From Bimastos eiseni (Eukaryota; Annelida; Clitellata; Crassiclitellata; Lumbricidae): a stretch of 64,000 bases of DNA. A program made the position numbers and the translations under genes. The stretch's first letter is position 1. Every line of letters starts with the position of its first letter. The stretch is from NCBI GenBank assembly GCA_959347315.1, contig OY365818.1, positions 7,499,658 through 7,563,657 of the forward strand. Direction: 5' to 3'. Below are positions 1 through 12,798 of this stretch, in pieces. The notes below the pieces were generated by a model. That model ran no database searches, was not told the DNA's origin, and saw only the letters and a program-made list of their open reading frames with translations.

Positions 1-89
1 TGGCTCATAACTGTTTGAACACTATGATGCCGATTGTAGTTATAGATTGCAGTGCCCTTCGATTGGGTGCATTCTTAGCAACGCAGAAA

Positions 90-620
90 TAATTTAAAGA
101 TTTTTGCTCCCAGGAAATCAGTCTGGCTTTCAAAAAACCGCTACACAGGGTCGTTTTGATGTATACTGCACTATGGGGTTACCATTTGGCACGGTCTGCT
201 AGGTGTCAGTGCGGCCTTTAATACGGTGGATCAAGTGATTCTAATCGATCGTCTTTATATTTCTGTTGGGATTAGGCTACTTGTAGGCGACGTGATTGGC
301 TTCGCTAATTTGGATGGGTGCATGTTCTGCGCTGTCGTTGAGTTAGCTCGGTTTCATTGAGACGTCATTCATTTTCATAGGGTCATGTTCTCTGCTCACT
401 GCTGTAGGTTATACACGCAGCTGACAGTGCAACTGCCCTGACAGTCTATAATGTTTGGAGTCATCTCTGCGATAATTATATGATCAGGCTTGTCTGCATT
501 GTTCGGCATCTAATGATTTGACTGCAGTGCTCAATATGTCTATGGAAACACTTGTCTATCGAATGTCGTCCAATCGTTTGCTTCTCAGTGCATCCAGGCT
601 ATAGATGATTATTTCTTCGC
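90..620 (+). pseudogene. Decayed LINE reverse transcriptase fragment (CR1/Jockey-like)
   Basis: Reading across frames gives the order of a non-LTR retrotransposon reverse transcriptase. First comes NQSGFQK near 106, then SAAFNTVDQ and LIDRLYISVGI near 205-270, and near 545-605 a stretch matching the MSxxSNRLLLSAS part of the palm/thumb. Several stops and frameshifts interrupt it and no YADD box is intact, so it is a dead relic. The family assignment is by pattern recognition only. Confidence 0.6.
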
Positions 621-814
621 TATTTCCTTTCAATACCTGTCAGTAATCTTGGGTTTGCTTTTGATTTAGGAACTTACCTTTCCTGAATACCTAAATCTCG
701 TTCGCCGTGCTTGTTAATTTAGGGATGCGGAATTACTTGTCGTTTCCCGACCAATTACAAGTTCAGGAACTGTTGACTATGCTCAATCAATCAGAAGCTA
801 AACACCGTTAAACA

Positions 815-1640
815 GAGTTATATGGTTTCGAGACAATGTCTCGTCCTCGAGACGTCTCGAGACAGTGTTGGTGTCTCGGTCTTGCTTTCGGGAACCTGCT
901 GTCTTGGCCTCGGTCGACGTGGTGTCTCGAATTTTTAGAAACTGTCTTGAAGTGAAAGCCTTGTTCTGTCTTGAACAAGCGGTCTCGATAAGTCTCACGT
1001 TAACTGTCTTAAGTCTTTCGCTATGAAAAACGGTCATTCTGGTTGACGCATGACGGTGTGATCCACATGATACTGAAATCATTTCGATTTTCTTAAAGTG
1101 CCAAAATGTCTGAGAGAGAACCTGACAGTGTGAAGTTTGCGTTTACGCTATTGACAAACAATAGCAATGGCGTGCCATTTGTCGTTGATGTAAAGCCACC
1201 TTAACGGAAACGATCTTAACAACATTCAATTTCTCATGGTGAGTAGGCTTAATTATGTGTCACAAATTTATAATTTCGTTTGGTATAGAATTTACTCGTT
1301 TAAAATCGCCTAGTATGACTAGAAGATTTCAGACGTTTCTAAATAGACTTTCTTTATACTATTCAGAAGATAAGCTGACGAATATATAGGGTTTATGCCA
1401 GCAATAGAAAAATTGTTCTCTGGAATTGGTACTATATGCTAAGTTTCAAATTGAAATTATAAATGAACCTTATTCCCGAAAACTGATACATTGAGTATTT
1501 AGCACCTTTCACTCAAGATCACTTGTCTTTTACTGTGTTGTACTGTCTTGGACCTAGTGTATTGGTCTCGGTCTTGGCACCTCACTGTCACGGTCTCGGT
1601 CTCGTCTTGGTCTCGAAGTTTCAAGTCTTGCATACAAGTC
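815..1640. repeat. GTCTCG/GTCTTG-rich low-complexity repeat, two clusters
   Basis: Degenerate GTCTCG, GTCTTG and GAGAC words recur densely at about 820-1000 and again at 1545-1640. Between them lies about 500 bp of ordinary AT-rich DNA. The open frame here on the minus strand is a by-product of the repeat and resembles no protein family I know. Confidence 0.5.
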
Positions 1641-2781
1641 TGCCGTTAACTAAAAGCTATCTATCCAATATCTGCACCTTATAATACAATGTAGTACTAT
1701 GCCTTGACTAGCTTTTCTACAACCTCCGAAAATACTTACTTCGCTAACAGTAACTTGGACATTCTTCAGTGTGTCCATCATAATAAAAATCTGCCAAGGC
1801 ATCTTTGCTGTCCGGATTATGTTTCCACTCCAGATTAGTTGCTTGCAGCGTAATATCTATTAAAAGCACAGGCTCATTAAAATACCAAACATGATTTTGC
1901 AGTTACGCAATCGTGTATCCAAAACTATGCAGCGCCTACAAAGCATAGGCATAGGCACAAGCATAGGCGCTCAGACATAATCAAGAAAGAGGCAGATAAG
2001 TTCAATTTCATTTCCGACGCAATAACAAACATAAATGGAAGTAGAGTTGGTAGATAGTCGGGTCTACGTATTAGTGGATTCAAGTGTCTTGCATGTCACC
2101 TGCAGATGAGAGGCCTTACTCTTCATCATCGTCATTATGACGATTCACCTTCAACAATCATATTTCTTTTTTCTGTCCATCCAAACGTGAGCAGGTGAAA
2201 GACCCCTGTACTTCTAATTAACCACATGTTACGTAAGATAGATGGGTCGTCTATTCGACTCCTTTTGCAAGCCAAGGGCTGCGTGTTTCACTGTTCAACA
2301 ACCCCAAATGAGTTGCACGTTTATCATCCATCTTGGATTTGCTGAGGCTAGGGTTGGGCGCCATATATAAATAGCCATTATACGTGGAAGCCTTAGGCGC
2401 AATAAATGATTAATTATTTTTGGTAACCCAATTTAGATAAACCCAGAGCACAAACGATTGTGCCATTCATAGTGAGTAAGATCAAGCCTGAACAATATCC
2501 GATAGATATAAATTAGACACGATTCCTGTTCTCTGTCCGCAGAAATTAATCGTACACTTAACAATAATTACATTTGCCTAGTTTATTACAACTGGGTGTT
2601 AGAACATGCTGAGGCAGTGCTAAATAAACACTTCAGAACTGTGCTGCAACTCAGCGCGTCCACAGGTGGCGGATTTTAGAATACCATTCAGTATGAAGGC
2701 AGCTGCGATATATATGTAAGCGGGGTTTGTCTCCGACGAATAATTATAAGCAGTCGCGGACCAACAGCGGCAACTTCACCA
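1641..2781. other. Intergenic stretch, nothing recognised
   Basis: No open frame of note, no repeat array and no recognisable transposon end was seen apart from a short run of AGGCATAGGC-type words near 1940-1970. Confidence 0.4.
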
Positions 2782-2789
2782 GGGTGTAG

Positions 2790-3748
2790 CAGTGGCGGAT
2801 CTAGATGGGGCGATTGGGGCGATCGCCCCCTAAGAGTTTATAAGAAATATTTTCCCTTTTATTTGTATTCTGTGCTTTTATATATGAATGTTATTTGCTG
2901 CGGATTTTCAGCATGTTTAATAAACGAAGATATAATAGTAAGTTTTCAGTCGTGTACCAAAAACCCTAGTGGAAAAGTTTAATAGGAGATTCCGCTCGGC
3001 AAAGGAAGGGAGGCGGGGATGATATCAACCGGAACAAGTCACCGGCAGCGTTACACGATCCGTTTAGAGATAAGTCTACGGCGTTGGAATGTGCATGGAT
3101 GAGTCATTCCATAGATAAAATAGGCTTTGTGATGATTATATATGTGTGAACTTGACACATAATATTATCCTCGCAAAGTTTCTCACGACGTCGAGTTAGA
3201 TTATGAAATGGCTATGTAAAAGTTCTAAACTTATAACTGTAACAAAATGTAAATTTTAAAAGGGCTTATGTCGCTAAAACGTTATTGCAATTGCAAGATT
3301 ACCTTGGATTGTGGATCGTATATATTTGCTGGTCTAATAAGAAAATTTGTATAGGCTTACATCAACCAAAGTTTGTAGTTTATTGTATAAAAAGAATTTT
3401 ATATCGCGCCAAAACAAATTAAATGAAGTGGCAGAAGCAACAGAAGACTGGATGCCATGTTGTAACATAGAGTGGAGAAACTATTACTTTGATAAGTTAT
3501 TTTAATTTTAGTTGCTTTGATCTTGGAAAAATTGTAGATTTACTGGTTAGTAAGAAAGAACTATTAATTTTTTACATTGTAATCAGTTATACATTGCTAT
3601 AGCAGCGGTATAATTAAATACATTACAAGTGAAGTAGCCTACATTGAAGAGGTTTGGGGAAAGTGGGGACCTGTTCTACCTGTCCCACCCGATGCAAACG
3701 TCCATGATATCGCCCCCCCCCTAAAGGAAAAGTCTAGATCTGCCGCTA
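2790..3748. mobile_element. Non-autonomous hAT-like DNA transposon, 959 bp
   Basis: The left end CAGTGGCGGATCTAGA is mirrored at the right end by TCTAGATCTGCCGCTA, with 13 of 16 positions complementary. Just inside each end lies a run of G/C (GGGGCGATTGGGGCGATC on the left, a run of C after GATATCG on the right). The element is flanked by GGGTGTAG (2782-2789) and GGGTGCAG (3749-3756), an 8-bp target-site duplication with one mismatch. Terminal CAG, short inverted repeats and an 8-bp duplication are the hallmarks of hAT elements. The interior is AT-rich and encodes no transposase, so mobilisation would need an enzyme from elsewhere. Confidence 0.75.
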
Positions 3749-3756
3749 GGGTGCAG

Positions 3757-4690
3757 TGGGGTGGTGACTGGCGACACCACCTCCTTGACGAACAGATCAT
3801 GCCCAGTGACGGTGTTGTGGCATGGCATGACGAGATCAGGTCGCCAATACTCGCCATCACAATAAACCTGGCCCCCACTGCCCAGTGGGTACTATGGAAG
3901 AAGAGCAGTGCGAGGAAAAGGCAAACTCTGATGTTAAGCCGCTTCCTCGCCTCTGATTACAACAGCATAACCAGTCTCTAGCTTGGAAACAAGAGGAGGG
4001 TCGGTCGAATGGGTGCAGAAACTACTGATACGTCGACCGTAAAGAAAACAAGACGTCAGATATGCACATCATGAGAGTGCACCATTTCGGACTTCAAACG
4101 CGTCAAGCCCAGGACTGAAAAGCATAGAGAACATTCGGTCAAAATAAAGTGCAAAATGGACACCTACTGGCCAGTGGATTAAATGATGATGATGAATGAT
4201 TATCACATCCTATTCGTAACGACCACCGTATCTCTCTTAGGTAGATGTCGTGACACTCTAATTCTTCTTCTTAACTGTCCACGCTTCGAACCGTATTGAA
4301 TATTCTCCAGAACGAATAATCATAAGCCTATATAGCACACATCTCAACAGCAATGCTGAAACTCACCTGAACCTGAGCTAGTACAATCGAACTAGAGACA
4401 GCTTCTTAATATACCTTATGTAGTCCTTTTATATGCGTACAAGTTGGAGTGAAGTGCTAATTCTCTTGATACACAGCTAAGCTTATACAGTCAGCACTTC
4501 AGTCCTGTCCTCATCCAGCGCAGTGCTAAATATCTTAGACCTTATTTTTTTGAGCTATGCATAATATTGTGTTTCTGCTCCCAAAAGCAAAAATGCAAGC
4601 AGCATTTTACTCCTATGGTTATACTAATTATGTAACCAAATCTCAAGATCATTCTTCCGCCTTTGTTCACACACATGCGCAAGCGCACAT
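3757..4690. other. Intergenic stretch, possible LINE 3' region
   Basis: A short ATGATGATGATGAATG run at 4183-4198 resembles the microsatellite tail of a retrotransposon on the plus strand. The open frame at 3751-3981 matches nothing I recognise. No gene is supported. Confidence 0.3.
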
Positions 4691-4694
4691 ACAT

Positions 4695-4785
4695 AGGCCC
4701 TATATATATAATATATATAATATATATGTATATATATAATATATATGTATATATAATATATATGTATATAGGTAGATATATATGT
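4695..4785. repeat. AT-rich minisatellite
   Basis: About five tandem copies of a 16-18 bp unit built from TATATATAATATATATG. Slippage-prone simple DNA that opens spurious frames on both strands. Confidence 0.8.
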
Positions 4786-5489
4786 ATTTATCCGTAACTG
4801 ATAATGAGACCACCACATTAAATTTGTATATCATGGTATTTGAGTAGAACAAAATTAATGTGAAGCGATCCATGCAAATTACGCCTATAATCACATCACA
4901 TGGCAGGCAAATGCAAAACTGCAAGCCAGATTTTCTGGCGAGAATATGAAAATATTGCGTGTTTTCAGGTGTTAACACCAGGCAGTGCAAGTTTCTTAAA
5001 CAGTGAGATCCTACAGTGACTGCTGGGAACAGGGAGAGCAGAGTAATCGGTCGTTGTATCACGCGTTGTGAAGAACCTAGTGCAAACTCCACAAGGTTGA
5101 CGGTAGCTGATCGAAAGTCTCACAATAATAAAAGGATGAGAGCGTCTTTTGATAAACGTGTCAGTTGGTAGGTGAAATCGTCATCGAGACAGAAATACAT
5201 TGCTCCACGGCTCAGTTCGTCACGGACCTATCTGTACATGTACGCTGTCGGTCGCATGATCAGAGGGCGATGAGACTATATATTCGCCACCAGGTCCTGT
5301 CCTCGTATGCCGAGGTTGAGGTAATGAAATCGGTCATAGGCATGCTGCAGTTATATTTTTATATTTTTACTTATTTATTTATTTATTCTAGGACTAACTT
5401 AAGCGACCGCTCCGCTCCTCTTCTCTATGGACTGTTCCGCCTCAAAAGGATCAGTTTTGGCAGTGAGGACTTGTAAGTGGCTATAGAAA

Positions 5490-5800
5490 TCAATCAGTCA
5501 ATGAAACTTAGACATCTCGAAGAGATGTCTACTCAGAGGCTCTCCCGGTCCAACCTCGGCAATATAACACTGTTTTCAGAGTGAAGTAAAAACAGAGTAG
5601 AGAGTTCTTAGGTAAGAGTCTAAGATCCAATGTGAGGCTATTCCAAGCAGTTGGGCCCACAACCAAAAAAGCACGATATTGCGTCGTAGAGGTACTAGAG
5701 AAAGGAACATGAAGAAGACCCTGTGAGGCAGAGCGTGGCGTCCTGCCAGCATTTCTCTTACCGGCAATAGGACAGCATAGCACCCTAAAGTAAGTAGGTG
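5490..5800 (-). pseudogene. LINE C-terminal fragment (CR1/Jockey-like)
   Basis: The minus strand encodes the conserved tail of many CR1/Jockey-type ORF2 proteins: LLHVPFSSTSTTQYRAF, then VVGPTAWNSL, then LKTVLYCRGW. The same pattern (AFxVVGPxxWNxLP...LKTxLF) recurs on the plus strand at 16.8 kb and 62.3 kb. Only the last roughly 85 codons remain, as expected for a 5'-truncated insertion. Confidence 0.7.
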
Positions 5801-5829
5801 CCGCTATAATATTATACGAGCTAGCTCAA

Positions 5830-6960
5830 ACCTACGTTGACAATGCAATCCAGAGGCACTGTGATAATATTGACCTAGGCTCGTTGTATGAAGAATAACC
5901 ATAACCATACATTTGATCGCCACTTGTTTCACATAAATCAACCACATAGCAGTCCAAATCGAAACATAAATTTTGTTGAAGAATCAGGAAGCAATGGCAG
6001 AAAAATTTCCTAGAAAAACAATCATGCTTGAATATTCGTTATTATGCTCAACCGTCTAAGAAGGAAGTTGTGATATCGTCGCCATCACCAGAACAGCTAC
6101 TATGTTGTCTTTGAACATGATTTATATCTGCACTGGATATATACTGAGTAGACTGTCTTTCGCAAGAATTTAGCGTCGTTCTGCTTACAGGTAATATATG
6201 CTTTCACTTAGCCAATGTTTTAATTTATTATTTACTACTGGCGCATTGCAATGATTTACTTGTATTACAAGACCCATTGAGCATCGAGTGGCGAATTCTA
6301 TTCAGATAAGTGCTCTGTGCTTGTTTGTACGTGTAGCGAGCATGTAGATAACCCATGGAAGTAGAATTGTGCTTGTATTTTCGCCTTGTGACCAAAATTG
6401 TAGGAATAGACATTTAATATTGCGCTCTATAGATGCGTGCGAATGCATGGCAGGAATGTGCAAGCTTAAATGGTTCTAGCCTACTAATATAATACACACT
6501 GCTCTCTTATGTTAACAAGTTATGGCTGATGTGTATTACCAAGGCACACGTATATATTCTGTTTAACCGATTGACTGTATAGTATTCATTCACTGAAAAA
6601 GATGGATATATATATAATATATATGTTTATGCAATGTACACAATTGTACACTTTCAAAGTTTCCAGGGATTCCTTTTTCATGGGCCTACCCTGAACAGTT
6701 GCAGTAACACTTCAAGCCAGTTTCATGAATCAAACACTCATTTTATCAGAACCGCAATAACATAACAGAATAGAGAAGTCGTTTATCCTCAGCAATGATG
6801 TGATGTGATGTGGCGGAGAATCGATACGATTGCCTCTGTCGCCGATACCAAACTGTCTTAGAAAGCTTTCCGGTCAAAAGATTTATGATGCAAAAACTTC
6901 CTCAGATGTTGATGAACGTATTTGTTTGAACTGTTAGCGTTCTATGGATGGTTTCCGAAA
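5830..6960. other. Intergenic stretch, nothing recognised
   Basis: AT-rich DNA with a short TATATATA tract near 6607. No coding signal or repeat structure was seen. Confidence 0.4.
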
Positions 6961-7034
6961 CAGAGGCGCATCTAGGGGGTGCTGAGGGGTGCTTGAGCAC
7001 CTCTGGCTAAAAAAGTTGACCCACACAATTGATC
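6961..7034 (+). repeat. Left arm of inverted repeat flanking RBR exons 3-4
   Basis: It begins CAGAGGCGCATCTAGGGGG and includes CTGAGGGGTGCTTGAG and GTTGACCCACACAATT. The reverse complement of 9901-9958 reads similarly (AAAGGTGCAACTAAGGG, CTCTGAGGGGTGTTTG, TGTTGACCCACACAATT). The CAG-GGCG-ATCTAG start resembles the hAT-like end at 2790. The pair brackets the last two exons of RBR gene 1; no target-site duplication is convincing. Confidence 0.6.
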
Positions 7035-7716
7035 CAAATCATCATGATTATCAAGAAAATGCTTGGTCAGCTCCATGAATTGGGTAGGAATAAAATGAAG
7101 TAGGTAAGGCCTATGCTGTAGCTGGTTTTAACATAAATTCATTTAACATAAATGATCAAAAGTTCGTTAACATAGAACTAACAGAAAAGACATGCTACCG
7201 AAATTTATTATAGTCTGGTTAAGTAGAGCGCCGTAATTATTATCAACGGTTCATGCCAATTTAGTCCTTTTCAGAACTTTGATTTCTAGCTCATAACATG
7301 CTAAAAATTATCATTGTATTCATTGTTTAAAATCAGTATTCAATGGTTTTAATTATGTACATAATTTCAAAAGTCCAACAATGTAATGCATAGCTATATA
7401 AAAAGTCAGTTAGGCAGCTTTGTAAAACACATCTAAGATGGAATGATATGGACTAGGCTAAGCACTTGAAACATAGTCCGCATTTTGTAGCATTTTAGCA
7501 GAAGAGAGTTAAATAATGATTACACTATAAACATAAATGATTGATCGTATTTCAAAGCAGCCTTGCTTTGGAATACAACGTATTAGTTCACATGTCCATC
7601 GACAACTGAAACGTACAACAGAATTAATGACACTTTATGACACCAGAAACTTTAACAATTCACTCTATAGTAGGCTATACAATAGCGGTTCAAACGTTGA
7701 ACCAATAAACAGGGGG

Positions 7717-10700
7717 CTATTTTGAAAATTTAGTGGCAGAAGTTTGCCTTGGAGCCACGGTGCAGGCTTCAAAAGTGTCAGTAGAACACGGAAACGGTTT
7801 CAGGCAAATGAAGCAAAACTCATGTTTGCATTTGCTACAGGTCATGTGCTTACACTTATCCTCGTGTTCTATAATTGTAGAGCATTTGGGACAAGCACGT
7901 CTCGAGGGACTTTTGACTCCCTTTATGATTTCCTTATCGGGACAGTTAGCCAGCATCGCAAGCAGCGGTTTGTAGTCGTCGCAGTCCAGATTACCACAAA
8001 TATCAGCTCCGTCGCTTTTCCATTCCCGTAGACATATCCAGCAGAACTCATAGTTTCTTCCGAGGCGAGAAGTACAAGTCCCACATACGAGGCGCTTATC
8101 ACTTGGACGAATAGGAGATGAAAAAGTGTTACACTTCGGACAGGGTTTCATCTCTTTGAATTTGCTTTTGAATCGATTCAGCAGAGCTTTGCGTTCGAAC
8201 TCCTGTAATTCATCTGGAGATAGGCAAGCAGCGTCACGAATCAATGCAAAGGTCCACTTTTTTCGACATTTTGCATCGGGGCAAAGGATCTGGTGTTCAC
8301 CCTTGTCCAACTCGTAGTAACAGTGTAAGGCCAGTGACAATGGTGCTGTCAAGTGTCAACACAGCAAACACGGTGTTTGCTAAGATTATACAGTGAAGAT
8401 GCGGTTAAGAAATGGCAATAACTTTCAATCTCAGTAAAAAATATTTTCATGAATAGTCTTAAAATGTTTAATTGGTTTCAGCTTAAGTCTCAGCTGGAAA
8501 CTTTGTGTAAAGTTATGGAGTTCTAACTCAACGGTTCTTTTTGCTTAGAGTCCTAGCAAATACATCAAGACATGAACAATAACTTATGTACAGGATCACT
8601 GCATTGACGTCCTTCTTCAGAATAGCATTTCTTTAAAAAGGGTCTCATGGTCAAAATAGACACTAAAGTCAGGTCTAATACATGTGGTACACAGTAGTGT
8701 CCACGACACACTACTCAGCTCCACCAATGAAGGACTGCCTGGCGGTGGCATCATCGTGCGGTGAACGATCTCACCTGCTAAAATCATCAGACACGGGATA
8801 CTACGGGATACTACAAGGTCCTTCTGAAAAACTTGTCAAAAAAGTCATTAATCAGCTGCATCTCAGCTCCTCAATCGTGATTGTAAGATATTCAGAGGTC
8901 GAGCCTAAATGGTACAGGGCATAATGCGCTCGTACAGGCATTATGTCACATCAATTATTTTCCCTTCAGAACCCATTATCGTCTTGAGGGACTCATATAA
9001 AGTCCATACGGATGTCATTTATATCCATGAAAATGCTGACAGGGCAGTTACTTTCCCGTATTCGTTCTCGGTAAATAAACTATCGTATATTTTACAATTT
9101 CTAGAGATAATCAGAAGTTCATTGGCAAGATACGTGTACTTCGTGAATAATGTATATTCTGAATTCATAACTGACCAAATCACACTTATGTAGACTTTTC
9201 CCGACTTACCGATAGCATGGCCGCATGGCATGACAGCACGGAGACTGCTGTCGTCCAAACCAAGGATATCCGGATTATCTGGAGAGGTAGTAGTTTTCAA
9301 TCCACCTGAAGAAGTCAGTTTTCTTGGTCGATCTTCTAAGGCCTTCTCCGTTGGCCAAACACCGCCATCTAATCCAACCACCAGCGATAGCGTGCTGCCG
9401 TGTGTGATATCGAAGTCTGATAAGCGTTTTTCAGTACTACATACAACTTCTACTTCTGAATCAAGCAAAGAATTACGTTACATTTATTTAGTTGTAGTGG
9501 TTGGCTAAAATACATACGATCAATATAATTAGTAACACCATAATAATCGCACTAATTTATATAATCTGAAAGAATTCAAATAGCCTAATTAAATGCCTAA
9601 GAAGTTTTAGCACAACAGCACACTTATGACGTGCCTGCATAATAATTTTAGGAGCATCTAATTGGCATAAAAGATAATGAAATAGACATTAGTTGATTAC
9701 CTAAGCTAGCATTCTTCAAATAAGGAGCGGTGTAAGTGGCTATTCGAGTATGTATTCGAAAAGCTACTTTCTCAGAGACAACGCGCAACCAGAGCATATT
9801 CCTGGGGTGCTCGTAGTGAAAACTCCGAAGGCGGAAAGTAGCGTGCGGTGCTGAAAACCCCACACGCCCGTCACCAAAGAAAAACTCATCGGAATGGGAT
9901 AATTGTGTGGGTCAACATTTTCCCCAAACACCCCTCAGAGCCCTTAGTTGCACCTTTAATCAAAAAGACTAACCTGCTGAAGCTGTTCACTCATTTTGAA
10001 GTATTTTTTAATTGTCGCTGACGTAGGTTACAAGGCAAACGGCAATCCCTGCTACGCAATGGCTTCTTAACCAGAATCTTGAGGTTCGTTCATAACAGCA
10101 TCAAGGAATGAATGACTAGTGGAAAATAAGCCTGTCCTCTAAGTTTCACTAAAGAGACTCATATATAGCGCTATAGTTTAATTCTCACACAACGTGAACA
10201 CTGTAAGTTCGATACCTTGGGCGAGACTGCGAAACGATATCCAACGTCGCGGATGTTAATGCCTCATACAAACGTTAAAGTGATCATTGAATATTAAACT
10301 AGTAGCTACTGCATGTACATGTTTAATGATGATGTTTTATGAACGATTCTGACATTCGCTTCTAGATTGTGAACTGCTCGATGAATGGCGCGTTCATTTG
10401 TATAGTTAAACTCTCCATAATTGAGTGTTCGATTGGACTGCATCCGCGACATTGTTGGCAACAGAGCTGGAATGATATCTCTGGCTTTAGGCATTTATGT
10501 TTGTCCAAGCATTTGCTCGCTTTTAATGTCAATTTTTCAAAAAAACATTAAACAATGCTATGATTGTTTTTAAAGTCAGCACAGTGTCCATCGTTTACCG
10601 AAAATTTCTAAGTAGTCCTAAACGTTCTGAGCCATGTTTCTTACTCGGTATAAATATCACTTAGACATCAGGCGTTAAAGACAAATTTTAAGTTTGGTTC

Positions 10701-11400
10701 GTAAACGCTTTCAGTGTTCGTTACCGTCTGCAGTAGTTAGTTGAAATCTGCTGGATTTGGGGGCTTGCGGATGGTCTCTGATTTTCTCAAACAGTTCGGA
10801 TGTGAAACAGTTCTGCAACAAACATTAAAATTCTTTGTAGGTGTCAATATTCAGATTCAGCACGTGGCAACAGTGACAAGTTTAAGGAGTTCAGAAGTGA
10901 ACATCGAATGGCACCAATAACCGTGATCACAGTTTCTAATAATTATTACCATGCAGATAGTCGCTAGCCTCAGTCTGATTCTGAGGCACGGTAGGATACC
11001 ATAATCCAATATCCAACAATAACTTCGTCTTGGTTGGCTAAATGCCACAAGGCATTTGTATTTTTGCCAAAACATATTGCTTTATGACACAATGATTGAA
11101 TGCACACGGCTTGGTTTGAAAGTACGAAATTTAATGGTTTGTTGCAGAAGGTTTATTTCTGGCTTAGACTACATTATGACTCACATGTTTGAAGCTAGCC
11201 AGCGTTCAACGATGACCTTTATATTCAAAGTATTGCTATATGCTGGCTTGCTTGAAAGATTTTCTATAAAGCCTAAAATACATGTAGGTCTTGTGTTTAT
11301 TTTAAATGGCAGGCAAGCAAAATGCCAAGGAGCTTACCTTCGTCACAGTAACACGGAGGAGGTTGTACGTATCCGACATCACAGCAATTTGACAGGTCAT
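7717..11400 (-). CDS. RBR gene 1: UBL-RING-IBR-RING E3 ubiquitin ligase, four exons, intact
   Basis: Exons: 11338-11400, 10725-10812, 9210-9455, 7717-8345. All junctions are GT-AG and the phases (0, 1, 1) agree, giving 1026 nt and 341 aa. RBR ligases take ubiquitin from an E2 onto a RING2 cysteine, then pass it to a substrate. Residues 1-82 read as a ubiquitin-like fold: a first hairpin (exon 1), a helix (NCFTSELFEKI, exon 2), then KRLSDFDI and LSLVVGLDGG in exon 3, matching the end of ubiquitin. A linker follows, then a reduced RING1 (MPCGHA, C141, C154, C159); its first Cys pair is not evident. IBR cysteines are C201/C204/C220/C223/C234/C237/C249/C254. RING2 is C284/C287, predicted catalytic C297 (DKCKHMTC), C302/C305/C310/C313. 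The protein ends soon after APRQTS, without the tail of genes 2 and 3. UBL plus RBR recalls parkin and HOIL-1, but the RBR closely follows the UBL. The exon model is mine; expression is untested. Confidence 0.85.
9901..9958 (-). repeat. Right arm of inverted repeat flanking RBR exons 3-4
   Basis: Partner of the repeat at 6961-7034 in opposite orientation, with the 16-bp core AATTGTGTGGGTCAAC perfectly complementary to the left arm. It lies in intron 2 of RBR gene 1. It could be the other end of one 3-kb element or an independent insertion of the same transposon family. Confidence 0.6.
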
Positions 11401-11820
11401 CTTTAAATTCTTGTCTAACTGTCACTTCAACAGACGAGACAAAAGACTTCAGTGCAAAATAAAGTTATCGCACAAAAACAAGCAACGATGGTCGGCTTCG
11501 TAGATGTTAAAATAAAGTCCTTTGTGTGTCGTCATCAGATCGAATCGATGGATATTGAGTAGGACGTTGGCTGACACTCACTTAGTGGTTATTCCACTGG
11601 GAATTCCGTTGACACTGTGTTTCAGTTTTTGGAAAAGGAAGCATTGTAGAGGAGTAGGTCTAATCTACGCCATGCAGCTATGCAGACTTTACAGAGTCGA
11701 TTGACCTATAATTATACATTTTTAATTATATATTGTCACGTTGACTTTTTTGATGGGCGGATTTGTTTTAGCTTGACACTTGACAGTATTAAATTTTCAT
11801 ACATAAGACACAAACATTAA
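11401..11820. other. Upstream region of RBR gene 1
   Basis: This is the 5' side of gene 1 on the minus strand, where its promoter should lie. I saw no clear TATA box at a sensible distance and no repeat. Confidence 0.3.
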
Positions 11821-11874
11821 AGACAGTTTGCTAGTCCAGAATTTTACGTTCAGCGTTTGTGTACCGTAGAATCT

Positions 11875-12085
11875 CTTTATATTATTATTGTTATTATTAC
11901 TATTTTCATTATCGTTATTTTGATTACTTTCATAATTTATCAACATCATCGTCATCATCATCACGACGACGACGACGATGACGATCATAATCGTCGTCGT
12001 CGTTGTCATCGTCGTCATCATCAACTTCATCAGCAGCAACAACAACAGCAGCAGCAGCGTTGTGGTAGTCGTCATCATCAGCATC
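11875..12085. repeat. Mixed trinucleotide repeats (ATT, CAT/CGT/GAC, CAG)
   Basis: ATT-rich DNA passes into CATCATCGTCATCATC, GACGACGACGACGATGACG and finally CAGCAGCAACAACAACAGCAG. The apparent His/Asp/Arg/Gln-rich open frames are products of the repeat. Confidence 0.8.
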
Positions 12086-12422
12086 GAAATCTACTAAGGT
12101 GATTTTATCAGTAATTCTTCGCTACTAGCCTACTACATATTCATAAATCGGTTATGTGTGGTTATCTGTCACCAAAAGAAGCAGCTGTGGTAATTGCTCA
12201 TTGTACATTCACATTCACACACGTGCTTATAAGGACAGCCTATATTCGTGCATAGGTCATGTGGGTCACAGCTATTGTGTAAGTTCAGACACTGAAAGTA
12301 GGCTAACCTAAGCGTTGATTTCGGAGTCATAATATGGACCTTGAGCAAATGAAACAATCTGTCAGCTTCAGTAGTCGTCATAATACATACGGAGACAAAC
12401 GATATGGGTGATCTGGAGCGGC

Positions 12423-12423
<1 letters not shown>

Positions 12424-12496
<73 letters not shown>

Positions 12497-12519
12497 CATC
12501 ATCATCATCATCATCATAT
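12424..12519. repeat. (ATT)n then (ATC)n microsatellite
   Basis: About 24 uninterrupted ATT units followed by ATC units. It lies just beyond the 3' end of the minus-strand LINE fragment at 12580-12802, so it may be the expanded tail of that retrotransposon. Confidence 0.85.
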
Positions 12520-12579
12520 TTTATCAGGGTCTTCAATGTAAATTAATGGCGATGTCGTCCGAAGTAACCCTGCTCGTTG

Positions 12580-12798
12580 AACTCCTGAGCAGCGAAAGTT
12601 CCCTTGACAGCAACTGCGTTATAGCGTTGAATAGTCATCGAGATGCGCTGGTAAAGGAAAGTCGTCTCCCTCTGCTCCCCAGTGACGGCGCACAGTTTGT
12701 GTACAAGTTCTAAAAGGAAGCTTTGGCCTTTGGAATTGATGGGGCCAAAGGTTTAGAATGCCACCAGTGTGAAGGCGTACGTGGAGGCTAGCTCGGCG

